Positions 51,120-58,180 of a stretch of 62,143 bases of DNA are shown piece by piece. Position numbers and translations under genes: made by a program. The stretch is taken from NCBI GenBank assembly GCA_016713245.1, contig JADJPM010000003.1, positions 1 to 62,143 of the forward strand, read 5' to 3'. Position 1 is the stretch's first letter. Each line of letters begins with the position of its first letter. The notes beneath the pieces were generated by a model that saw only the letters and a list, made by a program, of their open reading frames with translations, was not told the DNA's origin and ran no database searches. The DNA comes from Verrucomicrobiaceae bacterium (GTDB taxonomy: Bacteria > Verrucomicrobiota > Verrucomicrobiia > Verrucomicrobiales > Verrucomicrobiaceae).

Positions 51120-51171
51120 CGCACAAAGTCCGAAAAAACAACTTGAACATGTTCGGACAATGTGCGATATA
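51120..51171 (+). promoter_or_regulatory. Promoter and operator inside cassette 4
   Basis: TTGAAC (51143) and GATATA (51166) with a 17-base spacer. The promoter is enclosed by a long inverted pair, CGCACAaaGTCCGAA (51120-51134) and TTCGGACaaTGTGCG (51152-51166), and contains the palindrome GAACATGTTC (51145-51154). A self-regulated promoter is likely. Confidence 0.65.
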
Positions 51172-51208
51172 CAAGGGTAGTCAGAAACAAATCCAAACAA
51201 ACACCATT

Positions 51209-51457
51209 ATGAGCGCAAACCTAACCGTCTCCGAATACGCAGAAAAGCTCGCCAGAATGTATGGCAAATACCTCACGGTCAGAAATAAACTAGGCTCCCG
51301 CCAATGGGTAAAAGTTGCAGATTTGCTTGCCGCTGGAATGGGGGGTGAGATTTTAACTGAAAATGCAAACGAACCCGAGGGGGAAATGTGGGACGATGTT
51401 AGCGAGGCTCCGAAGTATCATCTTGCTGGAAAGACGCACGAAGAAATTTTCGGCTAA
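51209..51457 (+). CDS. Cassette gene 4a, hypothetical partner of XRE regulator
   Basis: 82 residues: LTVSEYAEKLARMYGKYLTV, SRQWVKVADLLAAGMGGEIL and an acidic tail. I chose the ATG after the internal promoter; the same frame is open back to an attC-loop ATG at 51050, so a longer form with the usual leader is possible. It lies two bases before an XRE gene. Together with the operator this resembles a toxin-antitoxin or self-regulated module of the kind integron cassettes often carry. Confidence 0.6.
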   Translation: MSANLTVSEYAEKLARMYGKYLTVRNKLGSRQWVKVADLLAAGMGGEILTENANEPEGEMWDDVSEAPKYHLAGKTHEEIFG

Positions 51458-51459
51458 AC

Positions 51460-51651
51460 ATGACCTTCGCCGAACAACTCAAACGCCAGCGCCAGCGCCT
51501 CGGACTCACGCAGTCCGAGGCCGCTGAGGTACTGGAAGTCTCCGCATCGTGGGTGGACAAGGCAGAGCGGGAGATCCGCACGCCAATCAAGATCACGCAA
51601 GAGGGAGCGATTGCGAGGCTATCGAAGGCCAAGCGACTCCCGAAGGAATGA
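51460..51651 (+). CDS. Cassette gene 4b, XRE-type regulator
   Basis: 63 residues, nearly all helix-turn-helix (FAEQLKRQRQRLGLTQSEAA, EVLEVSASWVDKAEREIRTP). Its own stop lies just before the AA^C box. It probably binds the inverted repeat at 51120-51166. Confidence 0.7.
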   Translation: MTFAEQLKRQRQRLGLTQSEAAEVLEVSASWVDKAEREIRTPIKITQEGAIARLSKAKRLPKE

Positions 51652-51750
51652 GAACGCTCCTGCTGACCTACCGCCGACCGAGGCGCGTCAACCGCGAAGC
51701 GGAACTGAGGGCGCTATCGGCGGTTAGGTCCGGCAGGTTGTTCAGCGGCG
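51648..51750 (+). other. attC-like site B7
   Basis: Left ATGAGAA^CGCTCCTGC-TGACCTA-CCGCCGA; right TCGGCGGTTAGGTCCGGCAG-GTTGTTCAGC. GTTAGGT is in an inner position as in site B5. Confidence 0.75.
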
Positions 51751-51755
51751 AATAG
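51648..51755 (+). CDS. Short leader ORF across attC B7
   Basis: 35 residues, Arg-rich (LLLTYRRPRRVNREAELRAL), starting in the stop overlap and ending just past the attC right arm. It may be only a leader that couples translation to the gene at 51769. Confidence 0.35.
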   Translation: MRTLLLTYRRPRRVNREAELRALSAVRSGRLFSGE

Positions 51756-51768
51756 AGCCAAAAAATAT

Positions 51769-52014
51769 ATGACGAAAACCGAAGCATCAAAACTACAACA
51801 GGGCGACCGCGTGATAACGGTGAACGGGAAATACACGCAGGATGCACAAGTGCTGTCAGTAGAAAAGCATCACCGCGACGGCTACTGGATATGCTACCGA
51901 TGGATTTCTCCAACCGGCAAAGTCTGTGACGGTAAGAAGCGCCACAACAGCGTCTATCTGAAGCCGCTGAACGAACCAACTCTGCCGACCGAAGGGGCGG
52001 CGAAAGACTCATGA
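51769..52014 (+). CDS. Cassette gene 5, SH3-like hypothetical protein
   Basis: 81 residues: KLQQGDRVITVNGKYTQDAQ, VLSVEKHHRDGYWICYRWIS, a beta-barrel pattern like small KOW/SH3 proteins. The start is outside the attC. From Leu-Asn on, the tail (EPTLPTEGAAKDS) is encoded by the next attC, and the stop overlaps the next ATG. Confidence 0.6.
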   Translation: MTKTEASKLQQGDRVITVNGKYTQDAQVLSVEKHHRDGYWICYRWISPTGKVCDGKKRHNSVYLKPLNEPTLPTEGAAKDS

Positions 52015-52070
52015 AAACACTCAAAACCAAATCCGCCCCGAAGGTTGGCAGCAGTGCCCTTGTTCGGGCT
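51964..52070 (+). other. attC-like site B8
   Basis: Left GCTGAA^CGAACCAACT-CTGCCGACC; right GGTTGGCAGCAGTGCCCTTG then TTCGG. A clean match with one extra base. Confidence 0.8.
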
Positions 52071-52448
52071 TTTAGGGTGGACGTTGCAGACTGGCCCGAG
52101 GCCACTGGCATCGTCCGCACAACCAGCCCGGCAAAAGCAAAGTTTGCAGCGTGGAGAGGAGCTAAAGATGCGGGGTATGATCTGCCCTTCGCTCGCTTCA
52201 AAGCACGGCGAGCACCCGAGTATGACAGCAACACGGCGCTCATCGCTGGCCGCAACTACGATCTCGAATACGCCACGGCTGGGATAAGCCAGCGAACGAT
52301 GCTGCGGATCAGGCGACGGCAGGCGGAAGCGTTGATTTGGGCTACGACAAATGAGCTACCCGAGCCGACCTTTGCCTGCATCCCCGCTGGGTTTTCTCAT
52401 TCGCTTGGCCCACCCAAGATTTCTGAAATCTACGCTACGCAAAGGTAG
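52011..52448 (+). CDS. Cassette gene 6, hypothetical
   Basis: 145 residues. attC-coded leader MKTLKTKSAPKVGSSALVRA; body DWPEATGIVRTTSPAKAKFA, GYDLPFARFKARRAPEYDSN. The ORF then reads through the whole next attC (52289 on) to 52448, so the last 50 residues may not be meaningful; a natural stop could be hidden by a one-base error near 52285. Confidence 0.5.
   Translation: MKTLKTKSAPKVGSSALVRAFRVDVADWPEATGIVRTTSPAKAKFAAWRGAKDAGYDLPFARFKARRAPEYDSNTALIAGRNYDLEYATAGISQRTMLRIRRRQAEALIWATTNELPEPTFACIPAGFSHSLGPPKISEIYATQR
52289..52402 (+). other. attC-like site B9
   Basis: Left GCGAA^CGATGCTGCGGATcAGGC; right GCCTGCATCCCCGCTGGG then TTTTCTC. Closely related to site B6. Confidence 0.65.
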
Positions 52449-52937
52449 GCCACCTTATGTAGAGATAGTCTCACCATGACAGCAGACACTTGGCACACCG
52501 GCTTAGCACAACAGCCTAGCACCGCCCTCGAGCGAAGCCGCCAAAACCGCAAGCCTCACACCTGCAAACATCGCAATGATCTGCAAGCTCACCAAAGACG
52601 GCACGCCAACGGGCAAGCCGCTCGCTGAGCGCTCGAAGATTGAAGCTGTCATGGGTGCCAGGACTGAAAGGCCTTCCGTCACATGCGCGGCCGGAAATTT
52701 TAACGTCGCCATGACACCTGATTTCGCGCCTGCAAGGTGGGGATGGTGGGCGCAGGAATTTTACGCGAATCCCTCAAGATGCGGAGAAGACTTCCAGGCG
52801 GGCTCACGCCAGTTAGCCGCTGAAACGTCCCTCGATCTACGGCGGTGCTCCCCGATCGTGGCGTAAGCGGTGTCACATGTCGCTCGCGGTGAAGTGCGCT
52901 GCAAAGAAGCCCCGAAGGCCAAGAAGCGCCCGAAGGA
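52449..52937 (+). other. Cassette 7 body, no convincing gene
   Basis: Nearly 500 bases with only a weak ORF at 52576-52866 (96 residues, no family, poor ribosome-binding site). The sequence is richer in A and T than its neighbours. It may be a decayed cassette or hold a noncoding function. Confidence 0.5.
52576..52866 (+). CDS. Doubtful ORF in cassette 7
   Basis: 96 residues (MICKLTKDGTPTGKPLAERS ... RWGWWAQEFYANPS). The N-terminal third reads plausibly; the end looks random. Low confidence. Confidence 0.25.
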   Translation: MICKLTKDGTPTGKPLAERSKIEAVMGARTERPSVTCAAGNFNVAMTPDFAPARWGWWAQEFYANPSRCGEDFQAGSRQLAAETSLDLRRCSPIVA

Positions 52938-53059
52938 ATGAGAACCGCTGAATGCACCAACCCGGAGGGCTGCGAATGGTGCCGAAAAGACAAACGACGA
53001 AAACCAAGCGACGACCGCCAGCCGAGGGTTAGGTGCTCAGTTTTGACCAGTTCTGCCTT
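52938..53059 (+). other. attC-like site B10
   Basis: Left ATGAGAA^CCGCTGA-ATGCACCAACCC and GGCTG; right CGAGGGTTAGGTGCTCAG then TTTTGACCAGTTCTGCC. Several unpaired bases; contains GTTAGGT. Confidence 0.65.
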
Positions 53060-53290
53060 TGGGTGCTGTTCGAGCACAGGCCATGAGCAACCTACGGACT
53101 CAGCCTGCTGGACTCGGAACTCTCCGACATCTGCCATGCGGTGGACCGCATGAGGGACAAGTGGAAAGCCGATGAAGCAAAACGCCGCTGCCGCACATGC
53201 TGGGGCAGCGGGCAAGTCGAGATCCAATCAGGCCCATACTACCGCACCTGCGATGCGTGCGGCGGTAGTGGGCAGAACATCCAAGTGTAG
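52938..53290 (+). pseudogene. Cassette gene 8, DnaJ-type zinc-knuckle protein (frameshift)
   Basis: The leader ORF (MRTAECTNPEGCEWCRKDKR) runs in one frame to 53153. The frame open from 53087 to 53290 encodes a body (LLDSELSDICHAVDRMRDKW) with CRTCWGSGQV and CDACGGSGQN, two CxxCxGxG knuckles like a DnaJ zinc finger. One added base near 53088 would join them into a protein of about 117 residues. It ends with its own TAG just after the AA^C box of the next site. Confidence 0.5.
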
Positions 53291-53380
53291 CCGACCAAGG
53301 GAGGCGGGAAAAAGCTATGAAATCACCAATAACTACCACCGCCGACCGCAGGTTGGCTGCCACGCCTAGTTCAGCCCGTC
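53270..53380 (+). other. attC-like site B11
   Basis: Left GGCAGAA^CATCCAAGTGT-AGCC-GACC and GGAGGCGG; right CCGCCGACCGCAGGTTGGCT then GCCACGCCTAGTTCAGCC. Confidence 0.7.
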
Positions 53381-53742
53381 GGCGGGAAAATCGCTATGCA
53401 GCATGGCAAAAGCTGCTGGCCGATGGACTCAAGATCGAAGACCTCAACGGCCTCGCAAAAGTCGAACTCCATGAGGATGGCTGGTGCCGTGGCTTCCAAC
53501 GCTACGACAGCTATCAGCGGGCCGATATGATGAGCAGTCACCGCCTCGGGTATCGCCAAAAAGAACGCATCGGGGAAACATTCTGGACACACCTAGCCGT
53601 GCCCGGCCTGTGCTTCCCGACACGCAAACGTGCCCTAGACGCCGCTGCGCGTGCTCTTGGGCTGAACGATCAAAGTCTGGCGACGGCGGGCGCTGGACTT
53701 CAACCAACAGAACAGGCAACTCCCCGCCGTTGCCGGCACTGA
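53317..53742 (+). CDS. Cassette gene 9, hypothetical
   Basis: 141 residues. attC-coded leader MKSPITTTADRRLAATPSSA; body ENRYAAWQKLLADGLKIEDL, ELHEDGWCRGFQRYDSYQRA, GLCFPTRKRALDAAARALGL. The tail after Gly-Leu-Asn (DQSLATAGAG...) is encoded by the next attC. It may be an alpha/beta protein; no family is recognised. Confidence 0.6.
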   Translation: MKSPITTTADRRLAATPSSARRRENRYAAWQKLLADGLKIEDLNGLAKVELHEDGWCRGFQRYDSYQRADMMSSHRLGYRQKERIGETFWTHLAVPGLCFPTRKRALDAAARALGLNDQSLATAGAGLQPTEQATPRRCRH

Positions 53743-53757
53743 CTTGTTCAGCCCCGC
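53658..53757 (+). other. attC-like site B12
   Basis: Left GGGCTGAA^CGATCAAAGTCTG then GCGACGGCGG; right CCGCCGTTGCCGGCACTGAC-TTGTTCAGCCC. One of the best pairings in the array. Confidence 0.8.
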
Positions 53758-53763
53758 ACTTTT

Positions 53764-53982
53764 ATGGACAAGCTACTCACAAAAATCGAAGAACTGACCC
53801 AGCACGAAGGTCTGGAGCCTGAGACGATCACACTGCTAAAGATGGCGGCTGAAGCTCAGAAGACGGGCAAAATGCCACCCCTGCCGATCTCAATGCAGGC
53901 GCTACCACCGACGCACTTCCACGACTGCACCGGAGCCAATAACGGGATGGGCAAAATCACCGCGCCGCAACGCATTAGCTGA
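53764..53982 (+). CDS. Cassette gene 10, last before attI
   Basis: 72 residues: helical MDKLLTKIEELTQHEGLEPE, TITLLKMAAEAQKTGK, then a Pro-rich end. The start is just beyond the attC. Its TGA is part of the box GCTGAA^C. As the attI-proximal unit it would be the most recent insertion. Confidence 0.55.
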   Translation: MDKLLTKIEELTQHEGLEPETITLLKMAAEAQKTGKMPPLPISMQALPPTHFHDCTGANNGMGKITAPQRIS

Positions 53983-54019
53983 ACAGATAATTAAACCAAC
54001 TGCGAGTTGGCATAACCAC
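53979..54019 (+). other. attI-like site of block 2 (copy B)
   Basis: GCTGAA^C AGATAATTAAACC, then CCAAC-tgcga-GTTGG and CATAACCACG. Identical to copy A (11575-11614) after the box. It lies 11 bases before the integrase remnant. Confidence 0.7.
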
Positions 54020-54030
54020 GTCCAAAAATC

Positions 54031-54400
54031 ATGGGCAGCTTCAATTCTCTCTTTCACGCCGCCGCGATCGAGCAATCGCTGGCTCGAAACACGGTCCAAA
54101 CCTACCTTTGGCATTTGCGGCGCTTTTTTGAATCGACACGGCTTCCGGCGAGTCAGTGGGAGGGGCCGCATGTGCGGCATCATCAAACGCATCACGCCGC
54201 ACACGCTGCGCCATGGCTTTGCCACGCACGCGATGCAATCCGGGGCCGATCCACGCACCATCCAGGATCTGTTAGGCCATGAGAACCTCGAAACGACCAT
54301 GATCTATCTCCATGGCGATGCCGCGAGAGGCTTCAGTCCGCTCGATGTACCACCATCAGCCCGCATTCTGCCTTTTCCAGATATGCGGAAAATTGCGTGA
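54031..54400 (+). pseudogene. Truncated integron-integrase (IntI)-like gene
   Basis: Frame 1 (from 54031) encodes an N-terminal start of an IntI core-binding domain (SLARNTVQTYLWHLRRFFES). Frame 2 (to 54400) encodes the catalytic end: RITPHTLRHGFATHAMQSGA, DPRTIQDLLGHENLETTMIY, then GFSPLDVP, matching the IntI ending G-x-x-SPLD. HxxR, the second His and Tyr are present; some 170-200 central residues (first Arg, Lys and the integron-specific insertion) are missing. The same deletion is in copy A. Not functional as it stands. Confidence 0.7.
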
Positions 54401-54404
54401 AATA

Positions 54405-54417
54405 ATACTTTTGTGAT
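54405..54417 (+). promoter_or_regulatory. ATACTTTTGTGAT motif
   Basis: Second copy of the 13-base motif at 45735-45747, located between the integrase remnant and the next ATG (54445). Confidence 0.4.
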
Positions 54418-54444
54418 TGTGCGAAATGCGACATCATCCGCGCC

Positions 54445-55002
54445 ATGCCTGGCCGCGATGCCGCTGACTTTCACGAATCCAGCTACACGCACGATGTAGC
54501 TGCCTGCGATTCGTTCGACGACGTCCTTGAAGAGATCATCGAGGAAAAATGGCCGTCGAAATGGCCGCGTGAAATCATGCCGGCCCAGATCAAATTTTGC
54601 CGCCGTATCTTGCGGGCCTATCTTGAATCCGGTCACAGCGTGCATGTGGACATCCGACGGATGGAAGGCCGCGAGCTGCTCGCCTGCCTGATCGCCGAGA
54701 TCATCGCCGCTCCCAACGCTCGCCTCATGGCCAGGTGCGTGGATTTCGTGTTCTCGCTCGGCGTCCAGCTAGGCATGAGCGAAACGGAAATCGCAGAACT
54801 CGAAGGCCTCACCAAGGCCACGGCCAGCAACTACTGTGTGCAGCTCAAAAAAGTCTATCGCGATGACAAGCCCGCGCCAGGCATGAAAAGCCGTGAAGCC
54901 GTCGCCAAATACAAAGAACTCCGAACCGGCCGCAGCAGCCGAGGACCTCGGCAGGAATGGCCCTTTGCCCACGCTTTCAAAAACGCCTATGCAAATAACT
55001 GA
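54445..55002 (+). CDS. HTH-containing hypothetical regulator
   Basis: 185 residues. An acidic start with SFDDVLEEIIEEKWPSKWPR; residues 75-140 are helical, with FSLGVQLGMSETEIAELEGL then TKATASNYCVQLKK as a helix-turn-helix. The C-terminus is basic. It may regulate the downstream operon. The stop overlaps the next start region by 14 bases. Confidence 0.6.
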   Translation: MPGRDAADFHESSYTHDVAACDSFDDVLEEIIEEKWPSKWPREIMPAQIKFCRRILRAYLESGHSVHVDIRRMEGRELLACLIAEIIAAPNARLMARCVDFVFSLGVQLGMSETEIAELEGLTKATASNYCVQLKKVYRDDKPAPGMKSREAVAKYKELRTGRSSRGPRQEWPFAHAFKNAYANN

Positions 55003-55519
55003 ACACGCCATCAGCGCGGAAGACATTTCTGGACTCCGCTCGCTCATCCAAGAGGCCGATCTATTCGGCAGCAATCAGGCCGCTCATGCTGCCCATCGCT
55101 TGCGCATTTGCATCGAAGTCGGTGGCAAACTCGAAAGCTGGAAAGCGGCGATCCCTCGCGGCCAATGGGAAACGTGGTGCGACGAGATGTTTCCAGACTT
55201 CAACAAAGTGACCCGATGCCGGTGGATGCGCGTCCATGCCATGCACTCGGCTGGCAAACTCGACCTGGAAAGCAGCCGCGGGATCCGCCATGCCTACAGC
55301 CTCATCGGCATCCTGCCCGACTCCGAAGCCAGCGGCAACAAGTCCACAAAGACTGCCGACACCTGGCTAACCCATCTCACCAGGCTCATGCACAGTCTCG
55401 AACTCATTCAAATCGAAGACTTAAGCGAGCCCGAGAAAAACAACTTGGCCGAGCGCCTCGATGTCGTCACCAAATTCTCCGCAAAACTCCGCGCCACCAA
55501 CGCCAGCCAGGCTGCCTAG
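54989..55519 (+). CDS. DUF3102-like phage protein
   Basis: 176 residues from an ATG inside the previous gene. RLRICIEVGGKLESWKAAIP then RGQWETWCDEMF matches the pattern of DUF3102-like proteins, where a helical unit with GxxLxxAK...GxWxxW recurs in phages and plasmids. Function is unknown. Confidence 0.55.
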   Translation: MQITEHAISAEDISGLRSLIQEADLFGSNQAAHAAHRLRICIEVGGKLESWKAAIPRGQWETWCDEMFPDFNKVTRCRWMRVHAMHSAGKLDLESSRGIRHAYSLIGILPDSEASGNKSTKTADTWLTHLTRLMHSLELIQIEDLSEPEKNNLAERLDVVTKFSAKLRATNASQAA

Positions 55520-55585
55520 CCACCACCAGCGCCCGCCAGGCTGGCCAGCACTCCCCCCCTCCAAGGAATCTCTTACCCACCCCCC

Positions 55586-55602
55586 ACCCCGAGGGGTTTT
55601 TC
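55586..55602 (+). terminator. Short GC hairpin with T run
   Basis: ACCCCGAGGGGTTTTTC. A short stem; weak terminator candidate, same as 13178-13193. Confidence 0.4.
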
Positions 55603-55625
55603 CATCTACCACTGTTTTTGAATGT

Positions 55626-56267
55626 ATGACCAAAAAACCAAGTTCCCATGAAAAATCAACGCGCCGCGGCCCCAAACTGGAGGCGGCGGAGGTTGTGACG
55701 ACGGCAGACGGGCTGAAAGTTTATTGTGCCTTCACGAAGCTCGTGCCGGTGGCTGATTTGAAGCCGCATCCGAAGAATTGGAATGAACACCCGCCGGAAC
55801 AGTTGGAGATGGCGGCCAAGATATTCGAGCAGGGCATCCGCCGGCCGATTCGGGTGTCTGCTTTGTCCGGTCTGATCACGGTCGGACATGGTGCGTTGGA
55901 GACGGCGAAGATGAAGGGCTGGAAGGAATGGCCGGTCGAGATCCAATCCTATGCCTCCGAAGAGGAACTCGCGGACGTGACCGCCGACAACAAACTCGGC
56001 GCAAAGTCCCGCGCCAATCCCGACAAGCTCGCCGCTCTGCTGCAAGAGCTGCAAGGCGAGATTGACATCGAGATCGCCGGCGTCACCGATGCCGAGATGA
56101 AGGACCTGATCGCCAGCTTGAACCCTCAGCCTCCTGAGAAGGGCAAAGAGAAACCCAAAGAGGCCAAATCCGTGACCATCGACGCCATGTACCAGGTGAT
56201 CGTAGAATGCAAAACCGAGGCTGATCAAAAGGCCACACTGGAGAAACTCGAAAAGGAAGGACTCCAA
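55626..56267 (+). CDS. ParB-like protein, read into the ATPase gene in this copy
   Basis: About 214 residues. VPVADLKPHPKNWNEHPPEQ, AAKIFEQGIRRPIRVSALSG, LITVGHGALETAKMKGW and TADNKLGAKS follow the ParB N-terminal (CTP-binding/nuclease-like) fold common in phages, with GHG where chromosomal ParB has GHRR-type residues. In this copy the frame continues straight into the ATPase (one extra C near 56264). In copy A it stops with a 22-bp overlap, which I take as more likely. Confidence 0.65.
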
Positions 56268-57354
56268 ATGCCGACTCTTGACCTTGTAAGAAGCTCCCGC
56301 GTCGAGAAATCATTCCGCGTCCGCCAGGTGCTAGGCATGTTCGATGTGCCCGACAAGACGGCCATCGAGCACCGCTGGCATGTGGAAATGCCGGTGCATG
56401 AGCAGGACTGGACGATAGGCTTGATCGTCGGCCCGTCTGGCGCTGGCAAATCGGTCATCTCTCGGGAGGCCTTCCCGTCCGCGCTGTTTGTGGATGAGCC
56501 CTTCGACTGGCCGAAAACCAAAGCATCCTCGATGGCTTCCCCGAGGGCATCGAGACGCGGCAGATTGTCGAGACGCTGTCCATGGTCGGACTCTCCTCGC
56601 CGCCGCTCTGGCTGAAACCCTACGGGCATCTCAGCAATGGCCGCGCTTCCGATGTGACCTGGCTCTCGCCGTCTCCAAAGGCCAGCCGCTCGTCGTGTTC
56701 GATGAATTCACCTCCGTCGTCGATCGCGATGTCGCGAAGTGCTGCTCATCCGCCCTCGCCAAGACACTCCGCAAACGCGGCGGCACGCAGTTCGTCGCCG
56801 TCTCCTGTCACTTCGACATCCTTGAATGGCTCCAACCTGACTGGTCATACGACGTAGCCGCCGCGAGGTTCGAATGGCGGCAGCGAAGGCGACGCCCCGA
56901 AGTCCCTCTCGCAGTTCATCGCGTCGGGCGTGAGGCGTGGTCGCTGTTTCGGGGCCATCACTACCTGAGCGCGGACATCCACCGCGCCGCCCGCTGCTAC
57001 GCCGCCTTTTGGAATGACAAAGCAGTCGCCTTCGTCGCCACGCTGCCGAATCCCGGCATTAAGCGAGCTTACCGCGAGCACCGCCTCGTCGTGCTGCCCG
57101 ACTACCAGGGCGTCGGCATCGGCAATGCCATGAGTGAATTCATCGCCAATGTCTATGTCTCGCAGGGCTTGAAATACTTCTCCTGCACCAGCCATCCCGG
57201 TTTGATCCATCATCGAGCAAAAAGCCTGCTCTGGAGAAACCAGCGACTACCCACAAGTAAGATCGCCAAAGCATCCAAAAGCGGATTCGGCGGCGGCACC
57301 CGATGCGGCAGCCTCACCGCCACCTTCGAGTTTCTAGGACGCCGCCCGGAGTAG
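56268..57354 (+). CDS. ABC ATPase-GNAT fusion protein (two frameshifts in this copy)
   Basis: Same protein as 13858-14954; A and AG-type losses near 56520 and 56642 break it here. This copy shows that the ATPase end and the GNAT domain are in one frame (56650-57354), so they are one protein. The segment before the C-terminal glycines differs from copy A (RAKSLLWRNQRLPTSKIAKA), three residues shorter, an allelic difference. Confidence 0.7.
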
Positions 57355-57506
57355 TCCCGCCAGCCCGTCAAGCACGGCCCCGGAAATCTTTCCCGGAAAA
57401 GATCATCCCCGCCCTTGACCCGCCCGCAGACGGTGTAATGATTGCACCACGAAAGGACACCGCGCCAACGGTTCCTTTCCCATCAAACCACAAGCCACTG
57501 ACACCC
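57355..57506 (+). promoter_or_regulatory. Promoter/operator region before DUF932 (copy B)
   Basis: Same as 14955-15106, with GGTGTAAT-g-ATTGCACC at about 57432-57448 and TTGACC upstream. Confidence 0.45.
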
Positions 57507-58180
57507 ATGTATCGCGCCCAAAAGTTTCCGCCCGTATGCCGTCATGCAGCAGCACCCGCAAAAAACGCCGCGGCTTTCACAAACATCTCATCCACCTCCC
57601 GTCATGATACCAACGCTCTCCGTCAGGCAACGCACAACAAAATCCTCCTCCTCAATTCCCACAACAGCACCAGCTCCTACCGCCTCACCGCCAGCGTCTT
57701 CCGCTGCGCCTGTGAAAACAGCCTCATCACCGCCCAAAACCTCCTTTAATGAAGTGCGCGTCCCTCACATAAGCGACATCCAGGCCCGCGTCATCTAACA
57801 ACTTGCATCATGTCCTGACCCGCATGCCCAAAATCACCAACTCCATCCGCCACATAAACACCTCCAGCTCACCGCCAGCAACACAGCCTTTGCCCGCGCC
57901 GCCCTCATCACCCGCTACGACAACAACCCGCGCCCGTCACCCCAAATCAAATCCTCACCACGCCGTCAAAACGATGTGAGAACACCTCTAACACGTCCTC
58001 AGCCGCACCCAAAACCTCGTCCGCAAAAACGCTACACATCCAGCGCAACAACACAGCCCACTTTCACAATCGCCCGTCACACCACCCGCAAAATCAGCAT
58101 CAACCAAAACACCCACATCAACCACGCCCTCTAAACCCCTCACCAAAAAAATACGCAAACTCAAATCCTAAACCCTAAAC
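57507..58180 (+). pseudogene. DUF932 gene, heavily degraded copy
   Basis: Same gene as 15107-15967. About 185 bp after the start are missing; the rest shows many G-to-A changes and lost G residues relative to copy A, with several stops. No product is possible from this copy. Confidence 0.65.

Larger units (their letters stand above)
49787..53983 (+). mobile_element. Integron-like cassette array, copy B (10 cassettes)
   Basis: Ten units of 264, 401, 550, 653, 317, 325, 648, 333, 389 and 317 bp, each bounded by an AA^C box within an imperfect inverted repeat of 70-120 bp. The array ends at an attI-like site beside a truncated intI. All cassette ORFs run on the + strand, toward attI. Copy A has nine units (264, 652, 399, 548, 470, 377, 316, 356, 328 bp) between the same flanks. 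The first unit and the methyltransferase pair are shared, and everything nearer attI differs. Confidence 0.75.

Noticed and set aside
52449..52937. A tRNA or structured RNA gene in the gene-poor cassette
   Set aside because: No cloverleaf with a plausible anticodon arm and no recognisable RNA family could be read by eye.
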